This document shows positions 26,249 through 34,266 of a DNA stretch of 64,000 bases, in pieces. The position numbers and the translations under genes are program-made. The notes below the pieces were generated by a model. It made no database searches, was not told the DNA's origin, and was given only the letters and a program-made list of their open reading frames with translations. This DNA comes from an uncultured bacterium. Its GTDB lineage: Bacteria; Pseudomonadota; Alphaproteobacteria; Sphingomonadales; Sphingomonadaceae. The stretch's first letter is position 1. Each line of letters opens with the position of its first letter. The DNA lies in assembly GCA_942636505.2 (NCBI GenBank), contig CALOGB020000056.1, positions 1 to 64,000 on the forward strand, read 5' to 3'.

Positions 26249-26461
26249 ATGACGATCGACGACGCGCTGCGCGCTTATGCCTCAGGACACAGCTCGTCCA
26301 AGGAGACGAAGGAACGTACCGGGCTGGATTATGCTCAGGTCCTGGATGGTCTCGGCCGGCTGAACCTTCGCGTACCACCGCCCGCCTTCGACGGCCCCGA
26401 CGGCCAAGCGCTGCGTGAGAGCGCAGATCGCTTCACCGCGTTCCTGAAGCAGGCGCGCTGA
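26249..26461 (+). CDS. 70-residue hypothetical protein of the resolvase module
   Basis: The start ATG is preceded by AGAAGGG. The product (MTIDDALRAYASGHSSSKE...) is helical, with a TGLDYAQVLDGLGRL segment that could be a small helix-turn-helix. It reads like a plasmid or transposon accessory protein. It lies 18 bases upstream of the resolvase gene, so they are probably co-transcribed. Confidence 0.6.
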   Translation: MTIDDALRAYASGHSSSKETKERTGLDYAQVLDGLGRLNLRVPPPAFDGPDGQALRESADRFTAFLKQAR

Positions 26462-26479
26462 CATGGCGGATCCCCGCTG

Positions 26480-27049
26480 ATGCTCATCGGATATGCCCGG
26501 GTCTCGACGTCGGACCAGAATTTGACGCTGCAAACGGACGCTCTGACCGCTGCGGGATGCGAACGGATCTGCAGTGACACGGCGAGTGGCGCGAAAGTCG
26601 ACCGTCCGGGTTTGTCGGAAGCGTTGAACGTCGCTCGCCGGGGCGACACGCTCGTCGTCTGGAAGCTCGACCGCCTTGGCCGTTCGATGAAAGGCCTTGT
26701 CGAACTGGCGGCTGATCTTGCTACCCGCGGTATCGAGTTACGGTCCCTGACCGACGGGATCGACACAGCGACGCCGACCGGCCGGTTGCTTTTTCACATT
26801 CTGGCGTCGATCGCGGAAATGGAGCGTGAGCTGATCCGCGAACGAACAATGGCCGGGCTACTGGCGGCCCGTTGCAAGAACGGGCCGGGCAGGGGGCGCA
26901 AGTCGGTCCTGACGCCAAAAAAGAGGGCCACAGCTATGAAGCTGCTCGCTGCTGGCGATCGTCCGCGAGACGTGGCCGAGGCGATCGGCGTCTCGGTCGC
27001 AACCTTTTACAGGCATTTTCCGGCTGGTGGCGGCGAGCCGGCATCGTGA
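26480..27049 (+). CDS. Serine recombinase, Tn3-resolvase family
   Basis: The 189-residue protein shows the resolvase core: GYARVSTSDQNL with catalytic S9, RPGLSEALNVARRGDTLVVWKLDRLGRS with the active-site Arg/Asp cluster, and the long E helix after TPTGRLLFHILASIAEMERELIRERT. A C-terminal helix-turn-helix (PRDVAEAIGVSVATFYRHF) binds DNA. It resolves cointegrates or inverts DNA at a local res site; the dyad at 26187 is one candidate. Its presence beside Fic/VbhA-like genes is typical of plasmids and integrative elements. Confidence 0.93.
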   Translation: MLIGYARVSTSDQNLTLQTDALTAAGCERICSDTASGAKVDRPGLSEALNVARRGDTLVVWKLDRLGRSMKGLVELAADLATRGIELRSLTDGIDTATPTGRLLFHILASIAEMERELIRERTMAGLLAARCKNGPGRGRKSVLTPKKRATAMKLLAAGDRPRDVAEAIGVSVATFYRHFPAGGGEPAS

Positions 27050-27122
27050 AGACCTGCCGCCTACACATCGTGCCCTTTGGCGGCTATGATCGCCGTCTGA
27101 CGACCCTGGAGGCCCTAACGCC

Positions 27123-27326
27123 ATGAACGTCTATCGGCAGATCGAAACCCCTACGATCAACCCCGACGAACAGGCTCGTCGGCAACGTGCGATCGACTTT
27201 GCGCGCGGCAGCGTACGGTACGAAGGCTTCGTCCTTTCCGAAGAAGCCGAGCGTGTTGGAGAACGCTTTGTCGCCGGGCACCTGACGGTGCCCGAGTACG
27301 TCAATGCAATTAAAGCCATCGGCTAA
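27123..27326 (+). CDS. VbhA-like Fic antitoxin
   Basis: The 67-residue protein matches the VbhA antitoxin plan: an N-terminal helix carrying the inhibitory motif [S/T]xxxE[G/N], here S30-VRY-E34-G35, followed by VLSEEAERVGERFVAGHLTVPEYV. In class I Fic systems the Glu competes with ATP gamma-phosphate binding in the toxin. The stop overlaps the start of the Fic gene by one base, so the two are co-translated. Confidence 0.88.
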   Translation: MNVYRQIETPTINPDEQARRQRAIDFARGSVRYEGFVLSEEAERVGERFVAGHLTVPEYVNAIKAIG

Positions 27327-28507
27327 TGTCCGATTCTCGCCCGAGCAACGAGGGCGAAGTCTGCAATGCGCGAATTGTCGAATTGGAGCTCGACCCGGTC
27401 CGCGGCACATTCGATGCTGCGCATCTGCTGGAGATCCATCGCCGGATTTTTCAGGATTTCCCTCATCACAATCCTGGTGAGTATCGTCCCGATGCACGCG
27501 GCCACGTCAAAGAGCGTCGGCTCGAAGCCAATCGGGCTGTCAGCTATCCGGTCCACTACGCCCTGCGACCGGAGGTAGACGCTCGCCTTGATAGGGTACT
27601 GAGCGAGCTACGTGGCGGAGACACTCTCAAAGGCCTTACGCCCCTCGAGTTCGCGGGAGCGATGGCGAAGGCTTACGGCGATCTCGACTATCTGAGTCCC
27701 TTTTCCGAAGGAAACAGCCGCACCCTTCGCAGCTTCACCAAACAGCTTGCCGAGCATGTCGGGCACCATCTCGACTGGAGCGCGACCAACGTGGACGCGG
27801 TGACGCGAGACAACCTCTACATGGCGCGGGATATCGAGGTGCTACACCGGGCTTTTCCCGACATCGAGGCGGTCAAACTTTCTGACGAAGGCCCGCGGCT
27901 CTTGATCCAGGCGCGCATGTCGCTGAACATGATCGACGGCGCAGACAGACTGCAAGTGATCGTCCGGCGGTCGGTCGATCGCGGTCCCGCCTCGATTGCG
28001 GGACCGCACACCTTGCCCATCGGTGAGGCCGAAGCCGAGCTGTCAGCGCTTCTGCCTGCCGCGCGCCGGCAAGCCGAGAGCATCGCCACGCGGCTTGCTA
28101 CAGCCTCGTATCGCAATCGTTCGCTAGAACCAGCCTACAAGCACGCGACAGCGCGAAAGGCGGCGCTGGACGGGGAGCACGGCCCACAGCAGCTGCTGAG
28201 CGTGCTGCAAAGCCGGGGGGATGCCGACCTCGCCTTCGCACGTGTGCCCGGTGCAACGGCACTCGACCGGGTGCTTGCCTACCGAGAAGGTATGGAACGA
28301 CAGTTGGCGCAGCAGCACAAGGAGATACAAGATGGACCACCCACGGAAACCTCCGAAAGCCAAGCCCACGGACCGGAACTCGACGCCAAAGTTTTCGATG
28401 TTCGAGGACGCCATGCTGAAGACTTTTCAGGATCTCAACACGAGCGAAGCGCTTCGCCAGGAGGTAGCGTGCAAGGACTCCTGAGCCTGGCCGGGGAAGC
28501 ACGCTAG
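27326..28507 (+). CDS. Fic-domain protein with Ser in place of the catalytic His
   Basis: The 393-residue protein carries a Fic fold (about 20-180). The hinge FQDFPHHNPGEYR and the loop before the motif are class-typical, but the active-site loop reads YLSPFSEGNSRTLRSF. The canonical HPFxxGNGR has become S124-P-F-S-E-G-N-S131-R. The codon is AGT, so this is not a misread His. Loss of the general-base His normally abolishes AMP transfer, while phosphate-binding residues (E128, N130, R132) remain. A helical region follows. The last ~59 codons overlap another frame (28332-28484) with better codon usage, so the annotated C-terminus may be longer than the functional protein. Confidence 0.85.
   Translation: MSDSRPSNEGEVCNARIVELELDPVRGTFDAAHLLEIHRRIFQDFPHHNPGEYRPDARGHVKERRLEANRAVSYPVHYALRPEVDARLDRVLSELRGGDTLKGLTPLEFAGAMAKAYGDLDYLSPFSEGNSRTLRSFTKQLAEHVGHHLDWSATNVDAVTRDNLYMARDIEVLHRAFPDIEAVKLSDEGPRLLIQARMSLNMIDGADRLQVIVRRSVDRGPASIAGPHTLPIGEAEAELSALLPAARRQAESIATRLATASYRNRSLEPAYKHATARKAALDGEHGPQQLLSVLQSRGDADLAFARVPGATALDRVLAYREGMERQLAQQHKEIQDGPPTETSESQAHGPELDAKVFDVRGRHAEDFSGSQHERSASPGGSVQGLLSLAGEAR
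28332..28484 (+). CDS. 50-residue protein gene overlapping the 3' end of fic
   Basis: ATG 28332 is preceded by AAGGAG seven bases upstream, one of the best ribosome sites in the window. The product (MDHPRKPPKAKPTDRNS...) has a basic, proline-rich head followed by an acidic helix (MFEDAMLKTFQDLNTSEAL). In this frame third codon positions are strongly G/C, while the fic frame over the same bases is not. The gene therefore looks genuine and lies fully inside the annotated fic frame. A role in the Fic module is possible. Confidence 0.65.
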   Translation: MDHPRKPPKAKPTDRNSTPKFSMFEDAMLKTFQDLNTSEALRQEVACKDS

Positions 28508-28572
28508 CAGGGTTAGCCGACAAGGTACCGGCTGGTCGATCCATCCCCGACGGTGCGGAACAGGTCGTCGTC

Positions 28573-28929
28573 ATGAACGGTAGTCGGCTTCATGAACGTC
28601 GATATGAGGGCAAGTGCGAGGTCCAGAAGTCGGATCCGCAAGGCATGCTGCCAAAGGGCGTCTTCCGCCTCGATACCGCAGCATCAGCCAAGGCCGACGA
28701 CGGGGCAACGTATGCCGGATCAATCCTGCACGTCAGCGCCAAGGGCGTTTATCAGGTACACGGCAACGGGGTCGCTCGGCACGAGCCTGCCGCTTTCCAG
28801 CAGGTCCCGAAGATCAGCGACAGTCCCAAGATTGTCTACGCCAACGGGCGGGCGACGATCACGGGCCGTGATCCACAATCACAAGTTCAGGAAAAGGGGC
28901 AGGGGCAGGGGCAGGGGCGTAGCCGCTAG
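28573..28929 (+). CDS. KfrB-domain-like protein
   Basis: The 118-residue product contains DDGATYAGSILHVSAKGVYQVHGNGVARHE, split here only for context. It resembles the KfrB fold found in plasmid KfrB proteins and in the C-terminal parts of plasmid relaxases and toxins (G-x-Y-x-G-x-I, then V-x-Q-x-G, then H). It ends with a Gly-Gln repeat encoded by the G-rich tract at 28896. Position after resolvase and Fic genes supports a plasmid or integrated-element origin. A more upstream part of the gene may be missing. Confidence 0.6.
   Translation: MNGSRLHERRYEGKCEVQKSDPQGMLPKGVFRLDTAASAKADDGATYAGSILHVSAKGVYQVHGNGVARHEPAAFQQVPKISDSPKIVYANGRATITGRDPQSQVQEKGQGQGQGRSR
28896..28917 (+). repeat. Tandem G-rich repeat, predicted G-quadruplex
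   Basis: Three units of GGGGCA followed by GGGG place four G4 runs on the coding strand, separated by two-base loops. This fits the strictest quadruplex rule and lies near the 3' end of the KfrB-like gene, where it encodes Gly-Gln repeats. Confidence 0.85.
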
Positions 28930-29043
28930 CCCCCCGTTCCGCACCGCAGTCAGAGTAGGTCGCCGGGGCTGTATCACAGTGCTAGTATCCATGATCACTG
29001 GCCGTTTTAAAGGCGTCCGCGACCATGCGAGTTGAGGACCGAA

Positions 29044-29961
29044 ATGCGCCGAAAGATCTCCTCAATTTCGAGAAATACTCAATCGCAGTTGACCCCATTA
29101 GAGCTCGCGCTCCGCAAATCGGCGGACCTGAACCGTTCGGGAGCGGCTGTCGGACTGTCGATAATTTGGGCAATCGTATTCGTCCTGGACGGATCCACCG
29201 GACCGCACTTCTCGCTCAATACGGTTTATCTGTTGCCACTATGCTTTACCGTATGGTGCCTCGGGCGGGTCGCAGGGTTGCTGTCAGGCCTGCTGGGCGT
29301 GGCTGTAACCCTATATCTCAATGGCTTTGGAGACGGCCTCTCCGCGCAGGCGTCGACCGTCCCGACTGCAACCGCGATATGGAATGTAGGTGCGAGAGCC
29401 TTCGGGGTCCTATTTATCATTCTGTTCGTAAGCCCGTTCCGGCGAACCTTCGATCGGGAGCGTGCCACAGCAAGCATCGATCCCCTCACGGGCCTCGGCA
29501 ATCGACGAGCCTTTCAGATCGAATGCTCTCGCCTGGAGTTAGCCAGTGCGCGTGACGATCGGATCCTCCTGTGCGGCGTGATCGACGTAGACGATTTCAA
29601 GTCGGTAAACGACCAACACGGTCATGCGGCCGGTGATGAGGTTTTACGCGTCGTAGCAACAGCGCTTGCTTCCGCCGTTCGCCCTTATGACATCACGGCA
29701 CGGCTGGGGGGTGACGAATTCGCCTTCTGTCTCGCAGTTCGCGACCAGGCTTCTGCCGAGAGAAAGAGCGGTAAGATCCACCGCGCTATCATGGCGGCGC
29801 TTCAATCAACTGGCGTGTCGGCAACCTGCAGCTTGGGGGCGGCAACAGGGACCGATTTCACAGACACATTGCTCACTGCCGATCAAACCATGTACCGCGC
29901 CAAGCAGGCTGGAAAGAGCTCGTGGAGGTTCAATAGCACTCCCGCTTCCGGTTACCGGTAA
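29044..29961 (+). CDS. Membrane diguanylate cyclase (GGDEF)
   Basis: ATG 29044 has GAGG upstream and is preferred to an ATG/GTG 12 bases earlier. The 305-residue protein has four to five transmembrane helices (about 35-140) of the MHYT/DUF4118-like small sensor type, then a GGDEF domain (about 155-300). The domain shows DPLTGLGNRRAF, DVDDFKSVND, and the intact active-site motif ARLGGDEFAF. It makes cyclic-di-GMP. I see no RxxD inhibitory site four to five residues before the motif (DITARLGGDEF has D-I-T-A-R), so product inhibition is uncertain. Confidence 0.9.
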   Translation: MRRKISSISRNTQSQLTPLELALRKSADLNRSGAAVGLSIIWAIVFVLDGSTGPHFSLNTVYLLPLCFTVWCLGRVAGLLSGLLGVAVTLYLNGFGDGLSAQASTVPTATAIWNVGARAFGVLFIILFVSPFRRTFDRERATASIDPLTGLGNRRAFQIECSRLELASARDDRILLCGVIDVDDFKSVNDQHGHAAGDEVLRVVATALASAVRPYDITARLGGDEFAFCLAVRDQASAERKSGKIHRAIMAALQSTGVSATCSLGAATGTDFTDTLLTADQTMYRAKQAGKSSWRFNSTPASGYR

Positions 29962-30127
29962 CTTCAGACAGTATTGGATCGATGGTTCGTATGTTTACGC
30001 AAACGGCACCTAACTGACATTTGCGAGCCATTATTGTTAATCATGAAATCCCACCGAAACGTTCCATTCGCTTGAATTCTAAACGTTTTCGCCTAACTAC
30101 GAGCCTTCAACTTCAAGCGAGATACTA

Positions 30128-30622
30128 ATGAGCGATGATATCAACGCGGTCGAATTGGCTGCTGAACTGACGGCCGCGTGGTTGGCAAGCCCTAACACCC
30201 GCACCAATGCGGACGACGTGCCTGCCTTTCTGATCTCGATGCATGCCGCTGTCTCGCAGCTTTCAGGTACATCTGCGCCCGTTACGCCGGAGGAGCTTGC
30301 GCAGACCTATGAGCCGGCCGTGACCGCGCGCAAATCGCTGTCGTCGCCAGATCACATCATCTCGCTGATCGACGGGAAGCCGTATAAGACCCTGCGTCGC
30401 CACCTGGCGACCAACGGCCTGACGCCGGAGGAATATCGCGCCCGTTATAACCTGAAGGCCGATTATCCGATGGTCGCCCCGACCTATTCGGAAGCGCGCC
30501 GGACAATGGCGAAATCGATCGGCTTGGGACGTAAGCCTGGTCAGACTGCTTCAAAGCCCGCTGACGAAACTCCGAAGGCACCTCGTAAGCCCCGGGCTGC
30601 CAAGGTAGTTGAAGAGGCCTAA
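30128..30622 (+). CDS. Ros/MucR-family transcriptional regulator lacking zinc cysteines
   Basis: The 164-residue protein has the Ros/MucR layout: an N-terminal helical oligomerisation part, then DHIISLIDGKPYKTLRRHLATNGLTPEEYR and DYPMVAPTYSEARRTMAKSIGLGRK. In Ros the first part of this domain holds two Cys and two His that bind zinc. Here the Cys positions are D/S-type residues (SSPDHIISLI), as in rhizobial relatives that fold without metal. MucR proteins bind AT-rich DNA and silence exopolysaccharide, motility and horizontally acquired genes. A large hairpin follows the gene. Confidence 0.92.
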   Translation: MSDDINAVELAAELTAAWLASPNTRTNADDVPAFLISMHAAVSQLSGTSAPVTPEELAQTYEPAVTARKSLSSPDHIISLIDGKPYKTLRRHLATNGLTPEEYRARYNLKADYPMVAPTYSEARRTMAKSIGLGRKPGQTASKPADETPKAPRKPRAAKVVEEA

Positions 30623-30625
30623 CGC

Positions 30626-30680
30626 AAAGCGGGGGCAGTGAGTAAGGCATAACCTATGCAACACCTCACTGACCCCCTTT
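30626..30680. terminator. Nested hairpin, probable terminator of the mucR-like gene
   Basis: An outer stem pairs GGGGGCAGTGAG with CTCACTG-A-CCCCC, with one bulged base. An inner stem GCATA/TATGC sits in its loop. The outer stem is extended by AAA/TTT. The structure begins right after the stop codon and could end transcription in both directions. Confidence 0.6.
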
Positions 30681-30834
30681 CGTAAGTATGCAAAACTCGG
30701 CGCTCGCTCACGGTACCGTGAGTTTCAGCATCATGCGACAACACTAGTATAGATGATTCCCAATGAGACCGGTTAGGCTACCTTCAGGGATTTTTAGTCC
30801 TCGCTGAGCCGTCCAATAATTATATAATATTTAT

Positions 30835-31188
30835 TCATACCTCATCAGCATCTAGATTACGTGCATCATCAGAGTCGGCGCGCGCGCGATACAGATCGAC
30901 AAATCGCTCATGAAGCACTTTGGTGCTGCTATCAGTTGCATCATCGGCCCGATGACGATGCCACTCAGCAAGCGCCATGTTATAAGCTAGGTTACTAGAA
31001 TCTCTATGGGCGTCAGGGGGTAGCGGTTTTCTTCTCTCTCTCATTGCAGCACTATCCAGAGCGTTCCGTACTCGCGTGCGATAGGTATGACATGGTGCAG
31101 AACTACCCGTTGGGGTAAGCGTTCTTAAAGTGGAAATGACACTTGATGCTGGTTCGAATATCCCTTGATACTGATCGAGCAATTGCAC
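30835..31188 (-). CDS. Hypothetical protein, start uncertain
   Basis: The frame opens at a GTG at 31188; an internal ATG at 31044 would leave a 69-residue product. The C-terminal part is the more convincing, with a helical SNLAYNMALAEWHRHRAD and a VLHERFVDLYRARAD segment ending in acidic residues. No domain is recognised. The AT-rich region on the downstream side (about 30815-30840) contains several TAT runs. Confidence 0.4.
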   Translation of the reverse strand: MQLLDQYQGIFEPASSVISTLRTLTPTGSSAPCHTYRTRVRNALDSAAMRERRKPLPPDAHRDSSNLAYNMALAEWHRHRADDATDSSTKVLHERFVDLYRARADSDDARNLDADEV

Positions 31189-31203
31189 CGAAGGCTAGAT
31201 ATT

Positions 31204-31386
31204 CTACCAGGCGCGAGGGGCGCTCCCGGTCCGCGCCACCACGGCCGCTTCTATATCGTTCAGGTCGGCTTGCGAAACCAAGCCTGCCGTCAGCAGCTTA
31301 CGCATAAGTTCATCAACGAGCGCCGCGAGGAAATGGATTTCAGCGCGTTCGGAGGGCGTGTCTTCGCCTTGAGCGTTCACGGTCAT
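31204..31386 (-). CDS. 60-residue hypothetical protein
   Basis: The product (MTVNAQGEDTPSERAEIHF...) is a single amphipathic helix bundle with FLAALVDELMRKLLTAGLVSQADLNDIEAAV. Short proteins of this composition recur in sphingomonads. It lies upstream of, and in the same orientation as, the gene at 30835. Function is unknown. Confidence 0.55.
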   Translation of the reverse strand: MTVNAQGEDTPSERAEIHFLAALVDELMRKLLTAGLVSQADLNDIEAAVVARTGSAPRAW

Positions 31387-31464
31387 GTGTGTCTACCTCA
31401 ACTATGCGGGAATAGTCCGTATGATTATGCGAAGCCGGCTACTGAAGATACGGGGTAATCGACG

Positions 31465-31593
31465 ATGAGTTACGAAACGGATCGGCGCAGTCGGACGCGA
31501 GCCATCGCCGTGTACGCGGCTCTTCTTTGCGTAGGAGCGGCTCTAGGCCTGCTCGTAAGAGCGGGCGTAATCACCGACCATCTGCTCTGGTGA
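31465..31593 (+). CDS. Possible single-pass membrane peptide
   Basis: A 42-residue frame starting MSYETDRRSRTRAIAVY, with a basic head and one hydrophobic helix (AIAVYAALLCVGAALGLLV). It is divergent from the gene at 31204. Composition fits a small membrane protein; nothing else supports it. Confidence 0.4.
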   Translation: MSYETDRRSRTRAIAVYAALLCVGAALGLLVRAGVITDHLLW

Positions 31594-31735
31594 TAGCAGG
31601 CGACAGCTGTTCGCTGGCCCCCCTTCCAAAGCAACGGCGTTTGCAACGATCGAGAGGCTGCCGTCCGAAAACCACCTGTTAGTCGCACAGTCGTGTTTAC
31701 GACCGGGTTTTCAAACATTTGACCCAGCAGCAGCG

Positions 31736-32251
31736 ATGACACTGCAGACACCCGTGATCATGCTTCAAAGCTACATCCAGCCTGCACTCAGCGCGTCCGA
31801 AGCGGCGAAGATGGCGCCCCTGCTGCTTGCGGCGTCACTGCCCGGCATTCTCGTCGCAATGATCGTCTCGGGTCGCTGGTCCGACAAGATCGGCCGACGA
31901 AAGCCCTTCGTGATATCGAGCGCACTGCTGTTTGCGGTGGCCATGACTATCCCGTTGATCTGGCCCGCCTTGCCGGCTTTGTTCATCCAGACGATCCTGG
32001 CTGGCGTGGCGCTCGGTATGTTCCTGGTCGTCGATCACGCGTTGTTCATCGACGTCCTGCCCGATCGGGACAGCGCCGGGCGAGACCTCGGGATTGCAGC
32101 GCTCGGCGGAAATCTGGGTCAGGCACTCGGGCCAGTACTTGCAGGAATCATCATTTCGGCAACCGGCAGCTACCGGCTGATCTGGCTCATCGCGATGGTC
32201 ATAATGCTTCTTGCAGCCTTTGCGATCATACCGGTCAAAAAAGCGAAATGA
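31736..32251 (+). pseudogene. MFS transporter remnant (C-terminal half)
   Basis: The frame encodes about five to six transmembrane helices of a major-facilitator transporter, from LLAASLPGILVAMIVSG, SGRWSDKIGRRKPFV (the loop motif normally between helices 8 and 9) to a terminal IIPVKKAK. The expected N-terminal half is absent upstream, where 31594-31735 shows no related coding. The start codon drawn here lies inside the family domain. I read it as the surviving 3' part of a sugar or glycoside transporter next to the fused genes that follow. Confidence 0.75.
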
Positions 32252-32778
32252 GCGCGGGAGGAATTCGCATCGGCCTGCTCGGTGCCTCGCGGGTCGCAAC
32301 GTACGCGGTGATCGCGCCAACGCGTATAATCGCTGCCGTATCCGCGGCGAACGCTCGCACGGTCGTTGCCATAGTCGCAGCAGGCGCGGTGATCACCGAA
32401 AACTGGCGCGACAAAACCCACGCCATTCTGACGATGTGGTACGCCGGGATGGAGGGCGGCCATGCCCTTGGCGACGTACTCTCGGGACGGCGCGAACCTG
32501 CGGGGCGCTTGCCGTATTCGATCCCGACGTCGGCGGATCACTTGCCTGCTTATGATCGCGACGCCGAACATATCACCTACGACCGATTCCACGGCCAGCG
32601 TCTTCTGGACAAGCTCGACGTTGTCGCTGCCTTTCCGCATGGTTTTGGGCTGGGTTATACGCAGTGGTCGATCAATGCCGCGTCGGTTGGGCGATGGCAC
32701 GATGGCGCCGCAACGCTGTCGGCTAGCGTGACGAACCGTGGATTGCGAGCCGGGCGCCATGTGATCCATGGTTTATAG
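32248..32778 (+). pseudogene. Deletion fusion: Gfo/Idh oxidoreductase head joined to GH3 beta-glucosidase tail
   Basis: The ORF starts RIGLLGASRVATYAVIAPTR, the N-terminal NAD-binding motif of a Gfo/Idh/MocA oxidoreductase. After about 35 residues it turns into the C-terminal part of a GH3 glycosidase: ILTMWYAGMEGGHALGDVLSG, REPAGRLPYSIPTSADHLP and FPHGFGLGYTQWS. It then enters the fibronectin-like domain (VTNRGLRAGRHVI) and stops early. An internal deletion in an MFS-oxidoreductase-GH3 gene row explains this. The overlap ATGA with the MFS remnant is kept from the original operon. No functional enzyme is expected. Confidence 0.8.
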
Positions 32779-33073
32779 ATACTCCTTGGACTGCGACTAC
32801 AAACACCAGATCACGCTAGTGGGTTTCAAGAGTGTTGAAGTAGATGTGCAACTATCATTACGTCCTTTAGCCGCCTGGAATGCCGAAGAACGTATTAGGA
32901 TCGCCCCAGATTCTTTGTCTGTTTTGCTAGAAATAGGTTCCCATGCACGCGACCAATCCGCCCTGTAAATAATGGCGGCTTGAGCATTACTGTGGCGACT
33001 TACTGCACTGTTTAGGAGATCCTGCCCGTATCGGAAAGGGTAGTAAAACTTGAATTTTACGCCAAATATCTAA
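32779..33073. other. Intergenic stretch after the deletion scar
   Basis: A short open frame (32768-32968) begins inside the fusion ORF but shows no similarity to GH3 or any other family and has poor codon bias. The rest is noncoding up to the end of the convergent VOC gene. Confidence 0.4.
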
Positions 33074-33496
33074 CTATTTGGCGAACAGCTGTTTCAGGTT
33101 TTCGAAAGCCTTCATCTCGATCGCATTCCCGCTGGGATCACGAAAGAACATCGTCGCCTGCTCGCCGGGCTCTCCCTTGAAGCGGACGTAGGGCTCTATG
33201 TCGAACTTCGTACCTGCCGCGACGAGGCGATCCGCGAGCGCCTGCCAGTCCTTCATCTCCAGCACGATGCCGAAATGCGGGACAGGGACATGATGGCCAT
33301 CGACGGCGTTTCCGCCCGCGTCGGGCATCAGCATGCCAGGAACCAGGTGCGTCACGATCTGGTGGCCATAAAAATCGAAGTCGATCCACTGGTCAGAGCT
33401 ACGACCTTCGGGACAGCCCATTGTGTCGCCCCAGAATGCGCGAGCGGCCGGGATGTCATGGACAGGGAAAGCCAGGTGGAAAGGACGCAGCGTCAC
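33074..33496 (-). CDS. VOC-family (glyoxalase/dioxygenase-fold) protein
   Basis: The 140-residue protein shows the VOC beta-alpha-beta-beta-beta plan, beginning [21 protein letters not shown] and ending [17 protein letters not shown]. Candidate metal ligands are H8, H72-region His ([10 protein letters not shown]) and E in NAIEMK. It is most like the single-domain glyoxalase/bleomycin-resistance proteins. It is next to a TetR regulator on the same strand with 20 bases between them, so they probably share a transcript. Confidence 0.85.
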   Translation of the reverse strand: MTLRPFHLAFPVHDIPAARAFWGDTMGCPEGRSSDQWIDFDFYGHQIVTHLVPGMLMPDAGGNAVDGHHVPVPHFGIVLEMKDWQALADRLVAAGTKFDIEPYVRFKGEPGEQATMFFRDPSGNAIEMKAFENLKQLFAK

Positions 33497-33516
33497 ATTT
33501 GTCTCCTAATGCATCG

Positions 33517-34149
33517 TCAAAGTTGGGGAAGCATGGCCTTGGCACCCGCTGCGACCTGATCGAGACGCGCGCGCGAGGCGCCGTCGCTCGCTTCGATCGA
33601 CATGCCCTGCAGCAGAGTGTTCAGCGTCGTCGCCAAACTGTCGACATCGGTGCCCGGAGGCATCTGACCGTCCTGCAGGCCACGTTCGAGGCGTTCGAGG
33701 AAAAGGCGGCGGCCTTCCTCGCGAAGCTGGCGCAAGGCGTCCGCAACGCTCTGGAACTCCGCTGGGACGTTGATCGCGCCCATGACCACGACGCAGCCGC
33801 ACGGCGCATCCGGGGTCGTCAGAATACCGGCTGCGCTCAAGAAGAAGTCACCAATCGCCTCATGCACGTCGGGTTGGGCACTGATCCGATCCCACGTGTC
33901 GTCCCAGTATAAGCGTTCGTAATGCTCGACGGCCTCCATGAAGAGCTGCGCCTTGTTTCCGAAGGCGGCGTAAAGGCTGGGTGGATTGATCCCCATCGCC
34001 GTGCAGAGTTCGGCGATCGTCGCGGGGGCGAACCCTTTCTTCCAGAATACGCCAAGCGCTGCCTCAAGGGCTTTCGCGCGATCGAATGTGCGCGGCCGGC
34101 CTTTGGCACGATGCGGTTCGATAGGGCTGTGGACGACGGGCGTGGACAC
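33517..34149 (-). CDS. TetR/AcrR-family repressor
   Basis: GTG 34149 with GGAAG upstream is preferred. The frame runs further to a TTG at 34185, but that falls inside the operator. The N-terminal HTH reads TFDRAKALEAALGVFWKKGFAPATIAELCTAMGINPPSLYAAFGNK, split here by its turn, and is typical of the AcrR type. The C-terminal half is a ligand pocket with a conserved CGCVVVMGA segment (as in TetR_C-11-like relatives). It should repress the divergent gene row 34267-39503 through the dyad at 34177-34220. Confidence 0.9.
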   Translation of the reverse strand: MSTPVVHSPIEPHRAKGRPRTFDRAKALEAALGVFWKKGFAPATIAELCTAMGINPPSLYAAFGNKAQLFMEAVEHYERLYWDDTWDRISAQPDVHEAIGDFFLSAAGILTTPDAPCGCVVVMGAINVPAEFQSVADALRQLREEGRRLFLERLERGLQDGQMPPGTDVDSLATTLNTLLQGMSIEASDGASRARLDQVAAGAKAMLPQL

Positions 34150-34176
34150 TCTTTTTTCGCTTCCGGGGTTGACGCT

Positions 34177-34220
34177 CTGTATCAAGCACTACAGATAAGC
34201 GTCTGTAGCGCGTGATACAG
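34177..34220. promoter_or_regulatory. Large TetR-type operator dyad
   Basis: Two 19-bp arms, CTGTATCAAGCACTACAGA and TCTGTAGCGCGTGATACAG, are inverted with two mismatches and a 6-base spacer. Each arm is itself partly symmetric (CTGTA...TACAG), as for tandem TetR dimers. It sits between the TetR gene and the divergent cluster. Confidence 0.85.
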
Positions 34221-34266
34221 TATGTGTTGCGCACAGACCAAACGCAAGCCGCAGAAGGAGCTTTCC

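Noticed and set aside
26249..28929. Complete transposon with terminal inverted repeats around the resolvase module
   Set aside because: No transposase gene and no matching terminal repeats were seen on either side.
30128..30622. Zinc-finger function of the MucR-like protein
   Set aside because: The Ros-type Cys2His2 ligands are missing; the Cys positions carry other residues, so a metal-free fold is more likely.
32768..32968. 66-codon frame after the GH3 fusion
   Set aside because: It starts inside the fusion ORF, has low codon bias and no homology to GH3 or neighbours.
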